A DNA stretch of 21,552 bases, from NCBI GenBank assembly GCA_002422265.1, contig DIUB01000054.1:1-21552 (forward strand), read 5' to 3'. A program made the translations under genes and the position numbers. Of the stretch, positions 13,295-21,081 are shown one piece after another (positions within the stretch are counted from its first letter, which is position 1; each line of letters begins with the position of its first letter). Source of the DNA: Geobacter sp. UBA6169 (GTDB taxonomy: Bacteria; Desulfobacterota; Desulfuromonadia; Geobacterales; Pseudopelobacteraceae). The notes beneath the pieces were generated by a model that saw nothing but the letters and a program-made list of their open reading frames with translations, did not search any database and was not told where the DNA came from.

Positions 13295-14535
13295 ACCTGC
13301 TCCCTTACCAACGGCAACGTCAGGCAGACTTCTGCTCCGCCAGCATCACCGTTACGCAACATGATTGCTCCCCCGTATCCTTCAGCCAGTTTGCGGCAGA
13401 TAGCAAGCCCCAGACCACTGCCGTTGGCCCGCGTTGTAAAAAAAGGGGTGCCGGCTCGTTCAAGCGCCGCTTCAGAAAAACCGGAACCGCTATCGGCAAT
13501 CGTCAGTTGTGCCATCCGACGGTCATCAGCCAGCATCACCCGCACAATACCACCATCAGGCATCGCCTGCAGGGCGTTGGTGAACAGATTCATCACCAGC
13601 TGACGCAACCGGTCGGCCGGACAGGCCACCGGTCGCGCAATCGTTCCAGCCACCACCAATTCAACTCCTGATAACGCTGCCGCTGCGGCAAGCCCTTCCC
13701 GTACCTCGTGCACAACCGCTGCCGGATCAGACTGCCCCGGCGCAAACGGTTCCTGACGGGCATAGGTCAGCAGGTCATTCACCAACCCCTCCAGCCGCTC
13801 CGACTCAGCCACAATCCGCGCTGCATGCCGCTGTTGCCTCGGATCAACCAGCTGTTCTCCCAGCAGCTGGGCAAAGCCCTTGATGCCGGCCAGCGGGGTG
13901 CGCACCTCATGGGCCATCACCGCCCCCAGTGAACCCAGCTGGGCCAGCTGTTCCTGTCGGGCCAGTTCTTCACTGCGACGCTGGTCACGCCGCACCAGCC
14001 GATAGCTGGCCACCCCCAGCAGCCAGGCAACAGACAGCAAGACCAGAACCGTAGTCAAACCGGTGCGGGCACGCTGAATAATCTGGTCAGCCTGCCAGGT
14101 GTGCAGCGCCAGCCGCAACACCAGTATCTCTCCCGGCAGATGCAGCTGCTGTTGTGTCTCGTAAATCAGCTCGCCGGTACCCAGCTGAATGCGTTCTTCA
14201 GCCAGCTCCGGCACCTCAAAAAGCCGTGCAAAACGCTGATCATCAGCATGTTCGCCAATCAGGTCCGGGTTTGAATGAAAACGGAAGCGCCCCTGCCGAT
14301 CCAGCACCGCAAAATAGGCAATGTCGCGAGACCGGAATTCAGTCAGCTGCTGCAATGAAGCATCCCGCATTGCCACTGATTCAATAGCCTGCCCCAGCGA
14401 CAGTGCCAGCCCCTGCAGGATGGCCCGCGCCACCGGATCGGCACTGCGATAGGCAGCCACGGCAAACCACAGCACCGCAGCACTCAACAGCAGTGAACAG
14501 AGGAGTATGATCGTGAGTAGACGGAAGCGTTTCAT
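13291..14535 (-). CDS. Membrane sensor histidine kinase (ZraS/HydH-like), partner of the NtrC-class regulator
   Basis: 414 residues. TM1 about 7-28, periplasmic sensor about 30-155 with the HSNPDLIGEH motif common in ZraS-like single-Cache sensors, TM2 about 160-180, HisKA box MAHEVRTPLAGIKG with phosphoacceptor H209, and HATPase_c with N-box LFTNALQAMPDGG, G1 DSGSGFS, F-box PFFTTRANGS and G2 GLGLAICRKL. No HAMP-length linker is obvious, as in ZraS. Start MKRFRLLTI is natural for a signal anchor, though no ribosome site is seen. ZraS responds to zinc and envelope stress in enterobacteria; the signal here is not deducible. Confidence 0.93.
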   Translation of the reverse strand: MKRFRLLTIILLCSLLLSAAVLWFAVAAYRSADPVARAILQGLALSLGQAIESVAMRDASLQQLTEFRSRDIAYFAVLDRQGRFRFHSNPDLIGEHADDQRFARLFEVPELAEERIQLGTGELIYETQQQLHLPGEILVLRLALHTWQADQIIQRARTGLTTVLVLLSVAWLLGVASYRLVRRDQRRSEELARQEQLAQLGSLGAVMAHEVRTPLAGIKGFAQLLGEQLVDPRQQRHAARIVAESERLEGLVNDLLTYARQEPFAPGQSDPAAVVHEVREGLAAAAALSGVELVVAGTIARPVACPADRLRQLVMNLFTNALQAMPDGGIVRVMLADDRRMAQLTIADSGSGFSEAALERAGTPFFTTRANGSGLGLAICRKLAEGYGGAIMLRNGDAGGAEVCLTLPLVREQV

Positions 14536-14544
14536 GGGAAGCCT

Positions 14545-14573
14545 ACTATTGACCTGCCATAAAGTCCCGTCAA
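14545..14573 (-). promoter_or_regulatory. Weak candidate promoter of the kinase-regulator operon
   Basis: On the - strand TTGACG (14573-14568) and AATAGT (14550-14545) are 17 bp apart. Transcription would begin at or next to the kinase ATG, giving an almost leaderless mRNA, which agrees with the absence of a ribosome site. The rest of the 279-bp gap 14536-14814 shows only the forward promoter below. Confidence 0.3.
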
Positions 14574-14731
14574 GCAGGAAACGCTACGGCCAGAACAGCC
14601 TTTAACCTGCAGGGAGCACTGTAACCGACCGCATGAACATACCTGCCAGAATATCAACCAGTTATACATTTCTGTGACCGCAACAGTGAGCAAACTACAC
14701 TTCATGAGGCAAGATTTAATTCTTCACCCTG

Positions 14732-14759
14732 TTGACATGGCGCTGCTTGCAGCTACACT
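14732..14759 (+). promoter_or_regulatory. Candidate promoter of the binding-protein/kinase operon
   Basis: Consensus TTGACA (14732-14737), 16-bp spacer, TACACT (14754-14759). Predicted start is about 14766, leaving a leader of about 50 nt. CAGGAG lies just before the ATG at 14815. Confidence 0.5.
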
Positions 14760-14814
14760 TGAAAGCAACCTTGTATAAAATAGATAGTACGTCAGCATAC
14801 CAGGAGCCTGCGCC

Positions 14815-15900
14815 ATGTTCCGATTCTCCATTGTCTGCTGTACCATTATTTCCTGCCTCCTGCTCCGCAGTTTTTCAGCGGATGCTGTTGAGTCCGCACG
14901 ACGTGCGCCTGTTGTTTCCCACACCATTACCTACGCCTATTTTCCGCTGGCAGTACCGGTTGCCGTGGTGGCTGAGATATTCAAACGGGACCGGATCCTG
15001 GCGAGCAACCTGGCAAAGCAGGGGATAACCCTGCAGTTTCAGCCGTTGGCCAAGGGAAAGGAAGTTGTAGCACTGCTCAGCCAGGGAAAGGTTGATGCGT
15101 TCTGCATTTCAGATTCCCCGTTGATGGAGGCTGCACAGGCGGTTGACCTGGCCGTGCTCGGCATGGTCAAACAGAGTTACGCAGCCGTGGTGGCCCCAAC
15201 CGGCACCCGAATGAGCGAACTGCGGCAAAAGCGGGTCGGTTCAGTTGCCGGTTCAACCAGCCACCAGGCACTGTTGCAGGGAATGGCTGCCGCCGGCCTG
15301 ACCGAAAAGGATCTGACCCTGGTGATGATGGAGGTGAATGCCCTGCCTGAGGCACTGCTGCAGAAAAGGGTAGACGCCATCGCTGCCTGGGAGCCTACCC
15401 CGTCCGCCCTGCTGGCGCAGCACCCCCGGCGCTTCAAACGGATCTACCAGCAGGCCAGCTACTCTTACTTTGTTGTCACCCGCCAGCTGTTTGAGCAGCA
15501 GCCGGAGGTGGCCCGCGAGCTTTCTGCTGCACTGTTGCGGGGGGTACGCTGGCTGAAACGGGATCCTGCCAACCTGGCTCTGGCCAGCCGCTGGACCGTG
15601 GACAGCATGGCCGCCTTTACCGGCAAGCCGGCCATGCTCACCCCTCAGGAGGTGGCACGGGTTACCACGTTGGATCTGCTGGATGTGCCGGGGCTACCGT
15701 TGCTGCGAACCGGCAGTAATGACGCGGAAACCCTGAAACGCCTGTTTGATTTTATGTACCGGCAGCAGCAGCTGCCTCCCCGGTCATCCTGGAAGGCACT
15801 GCAGGCTGGCCTCAAGCCTGCTTACCTGCGCCGGGTCGCAGCTGAGCCCAAACGTCACCAGCTGCAGCAGTTTTCCTACAGCACAGGAGCCGCACCATGA
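14815..15900 (+). CDS. Periplasmic substrate-binding protein, NMT1/SsuA-like
   Basis: 361 residues. Signal peptide about 1-24, then a type 2 periplasmic-binding fold of the NMT1/NrtA/SsuA/ThiY kind: FPLAVPVAVVAEIFKRD (first lobe), GKEVVALLSQGKVDAFCIS, the hinge region VGSVAGSTSHQALLQ, and VDAIAAWEPTPSALL (ligand-proximal in the family). Ligands in this family include sulfonates, nitrate and thiamine precursors; none can be assigned here. No ABC permease or ATPase is adjacent. Instead the stop overlaps a 17-codon frame and then a membrane kinase, so it may deliver ligand information to that kinase. CAGGAG upstream of the ATG supports the start. Confidence 0.85.
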   Translation: MFRFSIVCCTIISCLLLRSFSADAVESARRAPVVSHTITYAYFPLAVPVAVVAEIFKRDRILASNLAKQGITLQFQPLAKGKEVVALLSQGKVDAFCISDSPLMEAAQAVDLAVLGMVKQSYAAVVAPTGTRMSELRQKRVGSVAGSTSHQALLQGMAAAGLTEKDLTLVMMEVNALPEALLQKRVDAIAAWEPTPSALLAQHPRRFKRIYQQASYSYFVVTRQLFEQQPEVARELSAALLRGVRWLKRDPANLALASRWTVDSMAAFTGKPAMLTPQEVARVTTLDLLDVPGLPLLRTGSNDAETLKRLFDFMYRQQQLPPRSSWKALQAGLKPAYLRRVAAEPKRHQLQQFSYSTGAAP

Positions 15901-15950
15901 AGCTGTCTGCAAAGAAAACGGCCACTGCCCTTGAGGCATCCACACCATGA
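15897..15950 (+). CDS. 17-codon linking ORF between binding protein and kinase genes
   Basis: ATGAAGCTG ... CCATGA encodes MKLSAKKTATALEASTP. Its ATG overlaps the binding-protein stop (ATGA at 15897-15900) and its stop overlaps the kinase ATG (ATGA at 15947-15950). AGGAG sits 8 bp before its ATG, as good as any start nearby. It could be a translational relay setting the ratio of the two proteins, or the stump of a deleted gene. No similarity is recognised. Confidence 0.5.
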   Translation: MKLSAKKTATALEASTP

Positions 15951-18040
15951 GCACTGACCAGGAGCCACGCCCCCCCTGGAGACACAGCATCCGGCTGCAA
16001 ATGGTCGTGGCCTTCAGCCTGCTGTTCTGTCTGGTGCTGGCAGCTATCCAGCTGGCACTGCTGTACGGCATCCCGTTCACCGGTTTCAAGGGAAGCGTCC
16101 GCAGCACCATCAGTCACGAATTCGAGATGTTGGGAAGCGTTGCCGACTCACGCAAGCAGCTGATACAGAACTGGCTGAAAGGGCGCCGCAACAATGCCCG
16201 GGTGGTGGCCGAGATACCGGCCGTCAAGACAGACAAGCTGCGACGCGATCCGATGGTACGGCAACAGGTCAGCCACTGGTTTGAGCAGCTGCGGTCCACC
16301 TATCAGCTGGAATCGGTTCGGATCATTGTGCCCCAGACCGGGCGGCCGGTTGTGGCTGCCCAGGCTCCGGACTACACCGGCTCAGAACTCTCACAGGCTC
16401 AACTCAACCTGGCTGCAGCACCGGGGATGGATGAAAGCCTGCACCTGATCCCCACCCCTGATCAAAGCAGCGCCCGCCTGCATATCATCCGCCAGGTCGG
16501 TCAGGAGCTTACTGATGACGGCTCACCGCTCCTGCTGGTCGAGATCGAGTGCGACCTGGACATCCTGCTGAAACCGGAACTTGCGGAGCATGATCACGGC
16601 ATGCTGGGCAAAAGCGGTGAAATCCTGCTGGTGGACGCAGCAGGACAGTTTTTGACCACCCCCCGCTATGACCTGTCCGACGGCACGCCGGTGCTGCCGC
16701 TTCAGACCGTCAACCGCTCGAAGCATGTCAAACTTGCCGTTACCGGCGGTGAAGGGGCGCTCACCACTGCTGACTACCGGGGAGTGCCGGTGCTGGCCGC
16801 CTACCGCCATATCCAGATCACGCCGGAGGTGGCCTGGGGCCTGCTGGTGGAGAAGGATCGCAGCGAGGTGCTGGCCCCGATCAAATACCAGCGCAGGGCC
16901 TACCTGCTGCTGGGACTGGCCGGCCTGCTGGTCACCATCCTGCTGACAATCCTGATTGCCCACCGCATCAGCCGGCCGCTGCGCAGCATGGTGACCGTCT
17001 CGCGCAATATCAGCAACGGCGAGCTGGACGCACGGGCAGCCGTTACGGGGCAGGCTGAAGTCGTAGAACTGGCCGGCTCCTTCAACCTGATGCTGGATCA
17101 GCTGCAGCAGTGGCATAACGAACTGGATCATCGAGTGCAGGAGCGGACGGCACAGCTATCAAGCGCCATCCAGGAACTGCAGCATGAAGTGACGGAGCGG
17201 ACCAGGGCGGAAGAATTGCTGCATGAAAAGACCATCCAGCTGGAAGAAGAGATCGGAGAGCGCCAGAAGGCACAGGAGGCGCTGGAACAGCTGAACACAA
17301 CGCTGGAGGAGCGGATACGACAGGCCATTGCCGAGCTGCGCACCAAAGACGATCTGCTGATCCACCAGAACCGTCTGGCAGCCATGGGAGAGCTTTTGAC
17401 CAGTATCGCCCACCAGTGGCGGCAGCCGCTCAACAACATCGCCATCTGCATCCAGACCCTGCAGTTTCTGCATCAGCGTCAGGAGCTGACTGAAGAGGAG
17501 CTGAACCAGCAGATTGAGACGGTGATGGATCTGCTGACCTACATGTCCCACACCATTGATGACTTCAGGAAGTTTTTCCGGGAAGACCGGGAGGCACAGG
17601 AGTTTGTGCTGCGCGAAGTGGTTGAGCGGAGCCTGAACCTGATCAGGGCGGCCCTGGCGTCCAGCGATATCCAGGTAACGGTAGAAGGGGATGAATCGGT
17701 GCGGGCCGTGGGTCACCCCAACGAATACTCCCACGCCCTGATGAACATCCTGCACAATGCCCGCGACATCCTGCTGGAGCGCAAGGTCAGCAACCCCCGG
17801 ATCAGGATTGCCATCAAGAGCGAAGAGGGCCATACCGTGGTAACGGTACAGGATAACGGCGGCGGCATACCAGATGCCATCCTGCCGCAGATCTTTGATC
17901 CCTACTTCACCACCAAGGGGCCGGCCGTCGGCACCGGTATCGGCCTCTACATGGCCCGCACCCTGATTGAGCGCAACATGGGGGGCAGGCTTACCGCCCG
18001 CAACGTGAATGGTGGTGCCGAGTTCAGGGTCGAACTATAG
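15947..18040 (+). CDS. Large membrane histidine kinase with Cache-like periplasmic sensor
   Basis: 697 residues. TM1 about 20-43, a periplasmic domain of about 270 residues of the double-Cache kind (ending in VAWGLLVEKDRSEVLAP), TM2 about 317-338, HAMP about 340-393 and a long coiled coil about 395-475 rich in Glu/Gln. HisKA of the AHQWRQPLN type has phosphoacceptor H489. HATPase_c has N-box NILHNARDILLE, G1 DNGGGIP, F-box IFDPYFTTK and G2 GTGIGLYMART. The kinase class with HQWRQPLN is common in deltaproteobacteria. No receiver domain or neighbouring regulator is present, so it is an orphan here. Start overlaps the 17-codon ORF stop. The 3' end overlaps the convergent acetyltransferase by 6 bp, with no terminator between. 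Confidence 0.93.
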   Translation: MSTDQEPRPPWRHSIRLQMVVAFSLLFCLVLAAIQLALLYGIPFTGFKGSVRSTISHEFEMLGSVADSRKQLIQNWLKGRRNNARVVAEIPAVKTDKLRRDPMVRQQVSHWFEQLRSTYQLESVRIIVPQTGRPVVAAQAPDYTGSELSQAQLNLAAAPGMDESLHLIPTPDQSSARLHIIRQVGQELTDDGSPLLLVEIECDLDILLKPELAEHDHGMLGKSGEILLVDAAGQFLTTPRYDLSDGTPVLPLQTVNRSKHVKLAVTGGEGALTTADYRGVPVLAAYRHIQITPEVAWGLLVEKDRSEVLAPIKYQRRAYLLLGLAGLLVTILLTILIAHRISRPLRSMVTVSRNISNGELDARAAVTGQAEVVELAGSFNLMLDQLQQWHNELDHRVQERTAQLSSAIQELQHEVTERTRAEELLHEKTIQLEEEIGERQKAQEALEQLNTTLEERIRQAIAELRTKDDLLIHQNRLAAMGELLTSIAHQWRQPLNNIAICIQTLQFLHQRQELTEEELNQQIETVMDLLTYMSHTIDDFRKFFREDREAQEFVLREVVERSLNLIRAALASSDIQVTVEGDESVRAVGHPNEYSHALMNILHNARDILLERKVSNPRIRIAIKSEEGHTVVTVQDNGGGIPDAILPQIFDPYFTTKGPAVGTGIGLYMARTLIERNMGGRLTARNVNGGAEFRVEL

Positions 18041-18487
18041 ATCCAGGATCATGGCGTTTTCATCACAATCAGGAAACTTGGGACACTTGATGCAGTCGCC
18101 CCAGACCTTGTGGGGCAGGGTGGATTTGTCCACCAGCACAAACCCCAGCTTGCCGAAGAACTCCGGCTTGTAGGTCAGGCAGAAGATCCGCTTCAACCCC
18201 AGTTGACGGGCCTCATCGATACAGGCTGTGACCAGGGTGCTGCCGATCCCCTTGCGGCCGGCATCCTCGGCCACTGCCACGGAACGGACCTCGGCCAGGT
18301 CTTCCCAGACAATATGCAGTGCCGCTGTTCCCAGCAGCCGTCCGTCATCCCCCACCTCAACATAGAAATCACGCAACGCCTCATACAGTTCCGACAATGA
18401 ACGGGAGAGCATATCTCCCTTACTGGCGTAAACGGTCAGCAGCTTCTGAATCTCTTTCACATCCTTAATCTGGGCCTTGCGTAGCAT
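18035..18487 (-). CDS. argA: GNAT acetyltransferase, short-form N-acetylglutamate synthase-like
   Basis: 150 residues. Single GNAT domain: beta strand EVRSVAV, acetyl-CoA loop GRKGIGSTLV (about 77-86), then IFCLTYKPEFFGKLGFVLVDKSTLP and HKVWGDC. The C-terminus has a cysteine cluster, CIKCPKFPDCDE, which with this length is characteristic of the short stand-alone ArgA-type NAGS. Such enzymes make N-acetylglutamate for arginine synthesis and lack the amino-acid-kinase domain of E. coli ArgA. The cysteines may bind metal. AGGAG lies 7 bp before the ATG. No arginine gene adjoins, so the symbol rests on sequence alone. Confidence 0.72.
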   Translation of the reverse strand: MLRKAQIKDVKEIQKLLTVYASKGDMLSRSLSELYEALRDFYVEVGDDGRLLGTAALHIVWEDLAEVRSVAVAEDAGRKGIGSTLVTACIDEARQLGLKRIFCLTYKPEFFGKLGFVLVDKSTLPHKVWGDCIKCPKFPDCDENAMILDL

Positions 18488-18623
18488 GACGCTCTCCTTC
18501 TGGCTGATACTGACAATATGATTTCGTGCCCAACACCATCACTGCTGTTTTTGCTTTGCAGTTTCGGGGTTGATACAAACTTCTCTCTGCCGTCTGTCCC
18601 CATGACATAACTGAAAATGAGGA

Positions 18624-20141
18624 TTACGAAATTTCGATGCACAAGTACTTCAAATAATCCCGGCCTTTGGCGGTCAGGCGGTATTTTTGGCGGCTGCTGT
18701 TCGGCTTATCAGGAATCGTCAGTTCTACAAAACCTTCTTCCAATGCCGGATGAAGGTAGTTTTGCCGAAATGTCGGGCGGTGGGACAGCTTTAATCGATC
18801 GCGAAGTTCACCTGATGAGAGCGGTGTGTTTTTCAGCTCAACAAGCAATCTCACAACCGGGCCGAAGGACTGGGTCGGTGACTGGGTCGGTGACTGGCCC
18901 CCGTCATGGGCCTCTGACTGCTGAGTACTTTCCTTACGGTAAATAGTAGTTACCCATACACCGCCATCCAGCCGTATTTCCGGTTCAGGCAAGCCAGCCT
19001 GACGGCAACGGTCAAGCATATCTCGAATACCGGTACCCATGCGCTCGATGTATTTCGTCAAGTACAACGACTCGGCAATCAAAGGATTGGCAGGGACAGA
19101 GTGATGGGGTTCTTTCAGCTTTTCCAGAGTAAGGGTTGGCGGTAATGAGCCCGGATTCCAGACTTCCAGGCGATCCTTGAACAGCATCACCTGGACGCTT
19201 GCGTTGCTGGTGTAATCTCGATGGCAAACGGCATTGACAATGGCCTCGGATACCACCTCCTGCGGGATTTCATAGACGGTTGAGACTTGGACCCCCTGGG
19301 ATCGATCACCGGTCCAGAGATCAATTTTGGAGAGTACAAAGTCTTTTGCCTGATCAACAAGATCAAAAACGGTACCTTTGTATACTTGATACGAAGGTAT
19401 CGGCTTTTCAACATGAAACCCATGAAAATGGGCACATTTCACCTCGGAAGTAATCAGAAAACGTTGTGGCTTTTTGCCAAAGAGCAGGATTGCGGCATGG
19501 GTTGGTCGTCCGTTATCGAGCAGGTTGAGATGAATCAGTACTTCTTGCGGCGTGGTGTCTTCCGGCAGAGGAAAACTGCGTCCACGACGCGCCAGTCCGA
19601 GAAAACGGGTGATCTTATCGTTCTCAAGATCATCAAGCGTGGCGTTACGGCAGTAACTGGCATCAAACGGGCTGAAACGGATCAGTTCTCGTTCCTCAAG
19701 CAACCTGACGAGACTGACGTAGACGGCGGATATCAACTCTTCCGATGAGTTGAAGCGGCGACGGATCAGAGATGCGCCGGCCTCGCTGATCAAAACCTTC
19801 ATCTTTGGGTGTCTGACCTCGTCATCAACCCCCTTGACATAAATGAGGCGATATTTCCCCAGCTCTGTTGCCCGGTTAAACTCATAGTGGGTGGGTGAAA
19901 CCCCCGTTTCATCCTCCCAGCCGTATTGATACGCAAAAATACCGAGGTAAAGATCGCACTTCTGCACTTCCTCCAGATAACAGGCATCGGCTCTTTGATC
20001 AGCTGCGGGCATATCCTCAAACAGAAACACCTCAAAGAAACGACGCAAGAGCGCATCGCCTTGAAGATAATCCCGCAGGGCAAGCCGCTCTTCTGCCAGT
20101 TCCTTCTGAACACTGCTGATAAAGATTCGTATCGAGGTCAT
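18624..20141 (-). CDS. DUF4062 - RecG-C/HATPase_c_4-like ATPase - winged-helix fusion
   Basis: 505 residues. N-terminal DUF4062 (about 1-120) starts IRIFISSVQKELAEER and continues EEVQKCDLYLGIFAYQYGW ... THYEFNRA, a TIR-like Rossmannoid domain. The middle (about 165-300) matches the segment downstream of AlbA_2 in Schlafen-like/RecG-C regulators (GRPTHAAILLFGKKPQ), but AlbA_2 itself is absent. HATPase_c_4-like part about 290-400: VVSEAIVNAVCHRDY, WNPGSLPP, YIERMGTGIRDM. A Pro/Ser/Thr/Gln repeat linker and a C-terminal winged helix (LSSGELRDRLKLSHR) follow. The ATG is 4 bp after the DUF815 stop, with no ribosome site, so it may be coupled. GC content is visibly lower than in neighbours, suggesting transfer. 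Possible defence or stress effector; role unknown. Confidence 0.85.
   Translation of the reverse strand: MTSIRIFISSVQKELAEERLALRDYLQGDALLRRFFEVFLFEDMPAADQRADACYLEEVQKCDLYLGIFAYQYGWEDETGVSPTHYEFNRATELGKYRLIYVKGVDDEVRHPKMKVLISEAGASLIRRRFNSSEELISAVYVSLVRLLEERELIRFSPFDASYCRNATLDDLENDKITRFLGLARRGRSFPLPEDTTPQEVLIHLNLLDNGRPTHAAILLFGKKPQRFLITSEVKCAHFHGFHVEKPIPSYQVYKGTVFDLVDQAKDFVLSKIDLWTGDRSQGVQVSTVYEIPQEVVSEAIVNAVCHRDYTSNASVQVMLFKDRLEVWNPGSLPPTLTLEKLKEPHHSVPANPLIAESLYLTKYIERMGTGIRDMLDRCRQAGLPEPEIRLDGGVWVTTIYRKESTQQSEAHDGGQSPTQSPTQSFGPVVRLLVELKNTPLSSGELRDRLKLSHRPTFRQNYLHPALEEGFVELTIPDKPNSSRQKYRLTAKGRDYLKYLCIEIS
18868..18897. repeat. In-frame 12-bp tandem repeat in the linker of the DUF4062 gene
   Basis: GACTGGGTCGGT occurs twice in a row (18868-18879, 18880-18891) plus half a unit. 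It encodes SPTQSPTQS between ATPase and winged helix. Slippage would change linker length by four residues without a frameshift. Confidence 0.8.
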
Positions 20142-20145
20142 TGTT

Positions 20146-21060
20146 TCAGTTGTTGTTTAACGGTGAGGCTTGTGTGAGCAGCATGCTGCCGACCCACTGG
20201 TTGGCAAACTGCAGGGCGATCCGGCCGCTGTTGTCCCCCTTCTGACGGCACCAGCGGATGGCAGCCAGGCGTGCCTCGTCATCCCACGGCTGCTGCAGGC
20301 CCCGAGCGCCAGCCAGCCGCTCGACCCACTGCCGGGCCACCTCCAGAAACTGATCCTGGGTAAAGGGGTGAAACCCGACCCACAGACCAAAGCGACCGGA
20401 GAGGGAGATCTTCTCCTCCACCGCCTCACCGTGGTGGATCTCGTTGTTGACCAGCATGGCGCCACGGTTGTCGCTCTCATACTCCGGCAGCAGGTGACGC
20501 CGGTTAGAGGTGACGTAGATCAGCACGTTGTCCGGCGGCGCATAGACCGAGCCGTCCAGGGCGCTTTTGAGCATCTTGTAGCTTGATTCACCGGTTTCAA
20601 AGGAGACGTCGTCGGAAAACAGGATAAAACGGTACGGCTCACGCTTGATCATCGCCACCATCTCTGGCAGATGTACCAGATCATCCTTGTCCACCTGGAT
20701 CACCCGCAACCCCTGACCGGCATAGGCGTGCAGCAGCGCCCGCACCAGCGACGACTTGCCGGTGCCACGGGTACCCCACAACAGCACGTTGTTGGCCGGG
20801 TAGCCGGCCAGAAACTGACGGGTGTTCTGCTCCACCACCCGCTTCTGCTCATCAATCCCCAGCAGATCATCCAGCTGCATTGATTCGATCTCCGGCACCG
20901 GGTCAAAATAGCCGCTGGCAGCACGGCGGTGCCAGTTGGCAGCATGCACCTCGTTCCAGTCAAGCCTCGGGATCGGCTTGGGCAGCAGCTGTTCCACCGC
21001 ATCCAGCACCCGCTTCAGTTGGTCCACCAGCTCAGGATCGAGCTTTACACGAGAGATCAT
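20146..21060 (-). CDS. DUF815-family AAA+ ATPase
   Basis: 304 residues. Lead segment IPRLDWNEVHAANW and LDDLLGIDEQK, then Walker A in LLWGTRGTGKSSLVRAL, Walker-B-like RFILFSDDVSFE, sensor-1 segment LIYVTSNRRHLLPE and a C-terminal helical lid with HPFTQDQFLEVARQWV. These mark the DUF815 family of ATP-binding proteins, whose cellular role is not defined. The gene follows ybaK by 21 bp, so the two probably form an operon. A GGAG about 10 bp before the ATG supports the start. Its last residues (SPLNNN) are AT-rich in codon use and abut the transferred-looking DUF4062 gene, so the C-terminal end may have been altered by that gene's arrival. Confidence 0.88.
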   Translation of the reverse strand: MISRVKLDPELVDQLKRVLDAVEQLLPKPIPRLDWNEVHAANWHRRAASGYFDPVPEIESMQLDDLLGIDEQKRVVEQNTRQFLAGYPANNVLLWGTRGTGKSSLVRALLHAYAGQGLRVIQVDKDDLVHLPEMVAMIKREPYRFILFSDDVSFETGESSYKMLKSALDGSVYAPPDNVLIYVTSNRRHLLPEYESDNRGAMLVNNEIHHGEAVEEKISLSGRFGLWVGFHPFTQDQFLEVARQWVERLAGARGLQQPWDDEARLAAIRWCRQKGDNSGRIALQFANQWVGSMLLTQASPLNNN

Positions 21061-21081
21061 CGCTTCTTCGCTCCATACATG

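Noticed and set aside
14738..14751. Sigma-54 promoter TGGCGC...TTGC before the binding-protein gene
   Set aside because: The GG-to-GC distance is 8 instead of 10 bp; the TTGACA/TACACT pair fits better.
17159..17833. 224-codon open frame antisense to the large kinase
   Set aside because: It mirrors HAMP/coiled-coil/HisKA coding sequence, with no start signal or family motif.
18541..18570. Terminator between the DUF4062 and acetyltransferase genes
   Set aside because: Only a 5-bp ACTGC/GCAGT stem with a long loop; too weak. The 136-bp gap shows no clear signal.
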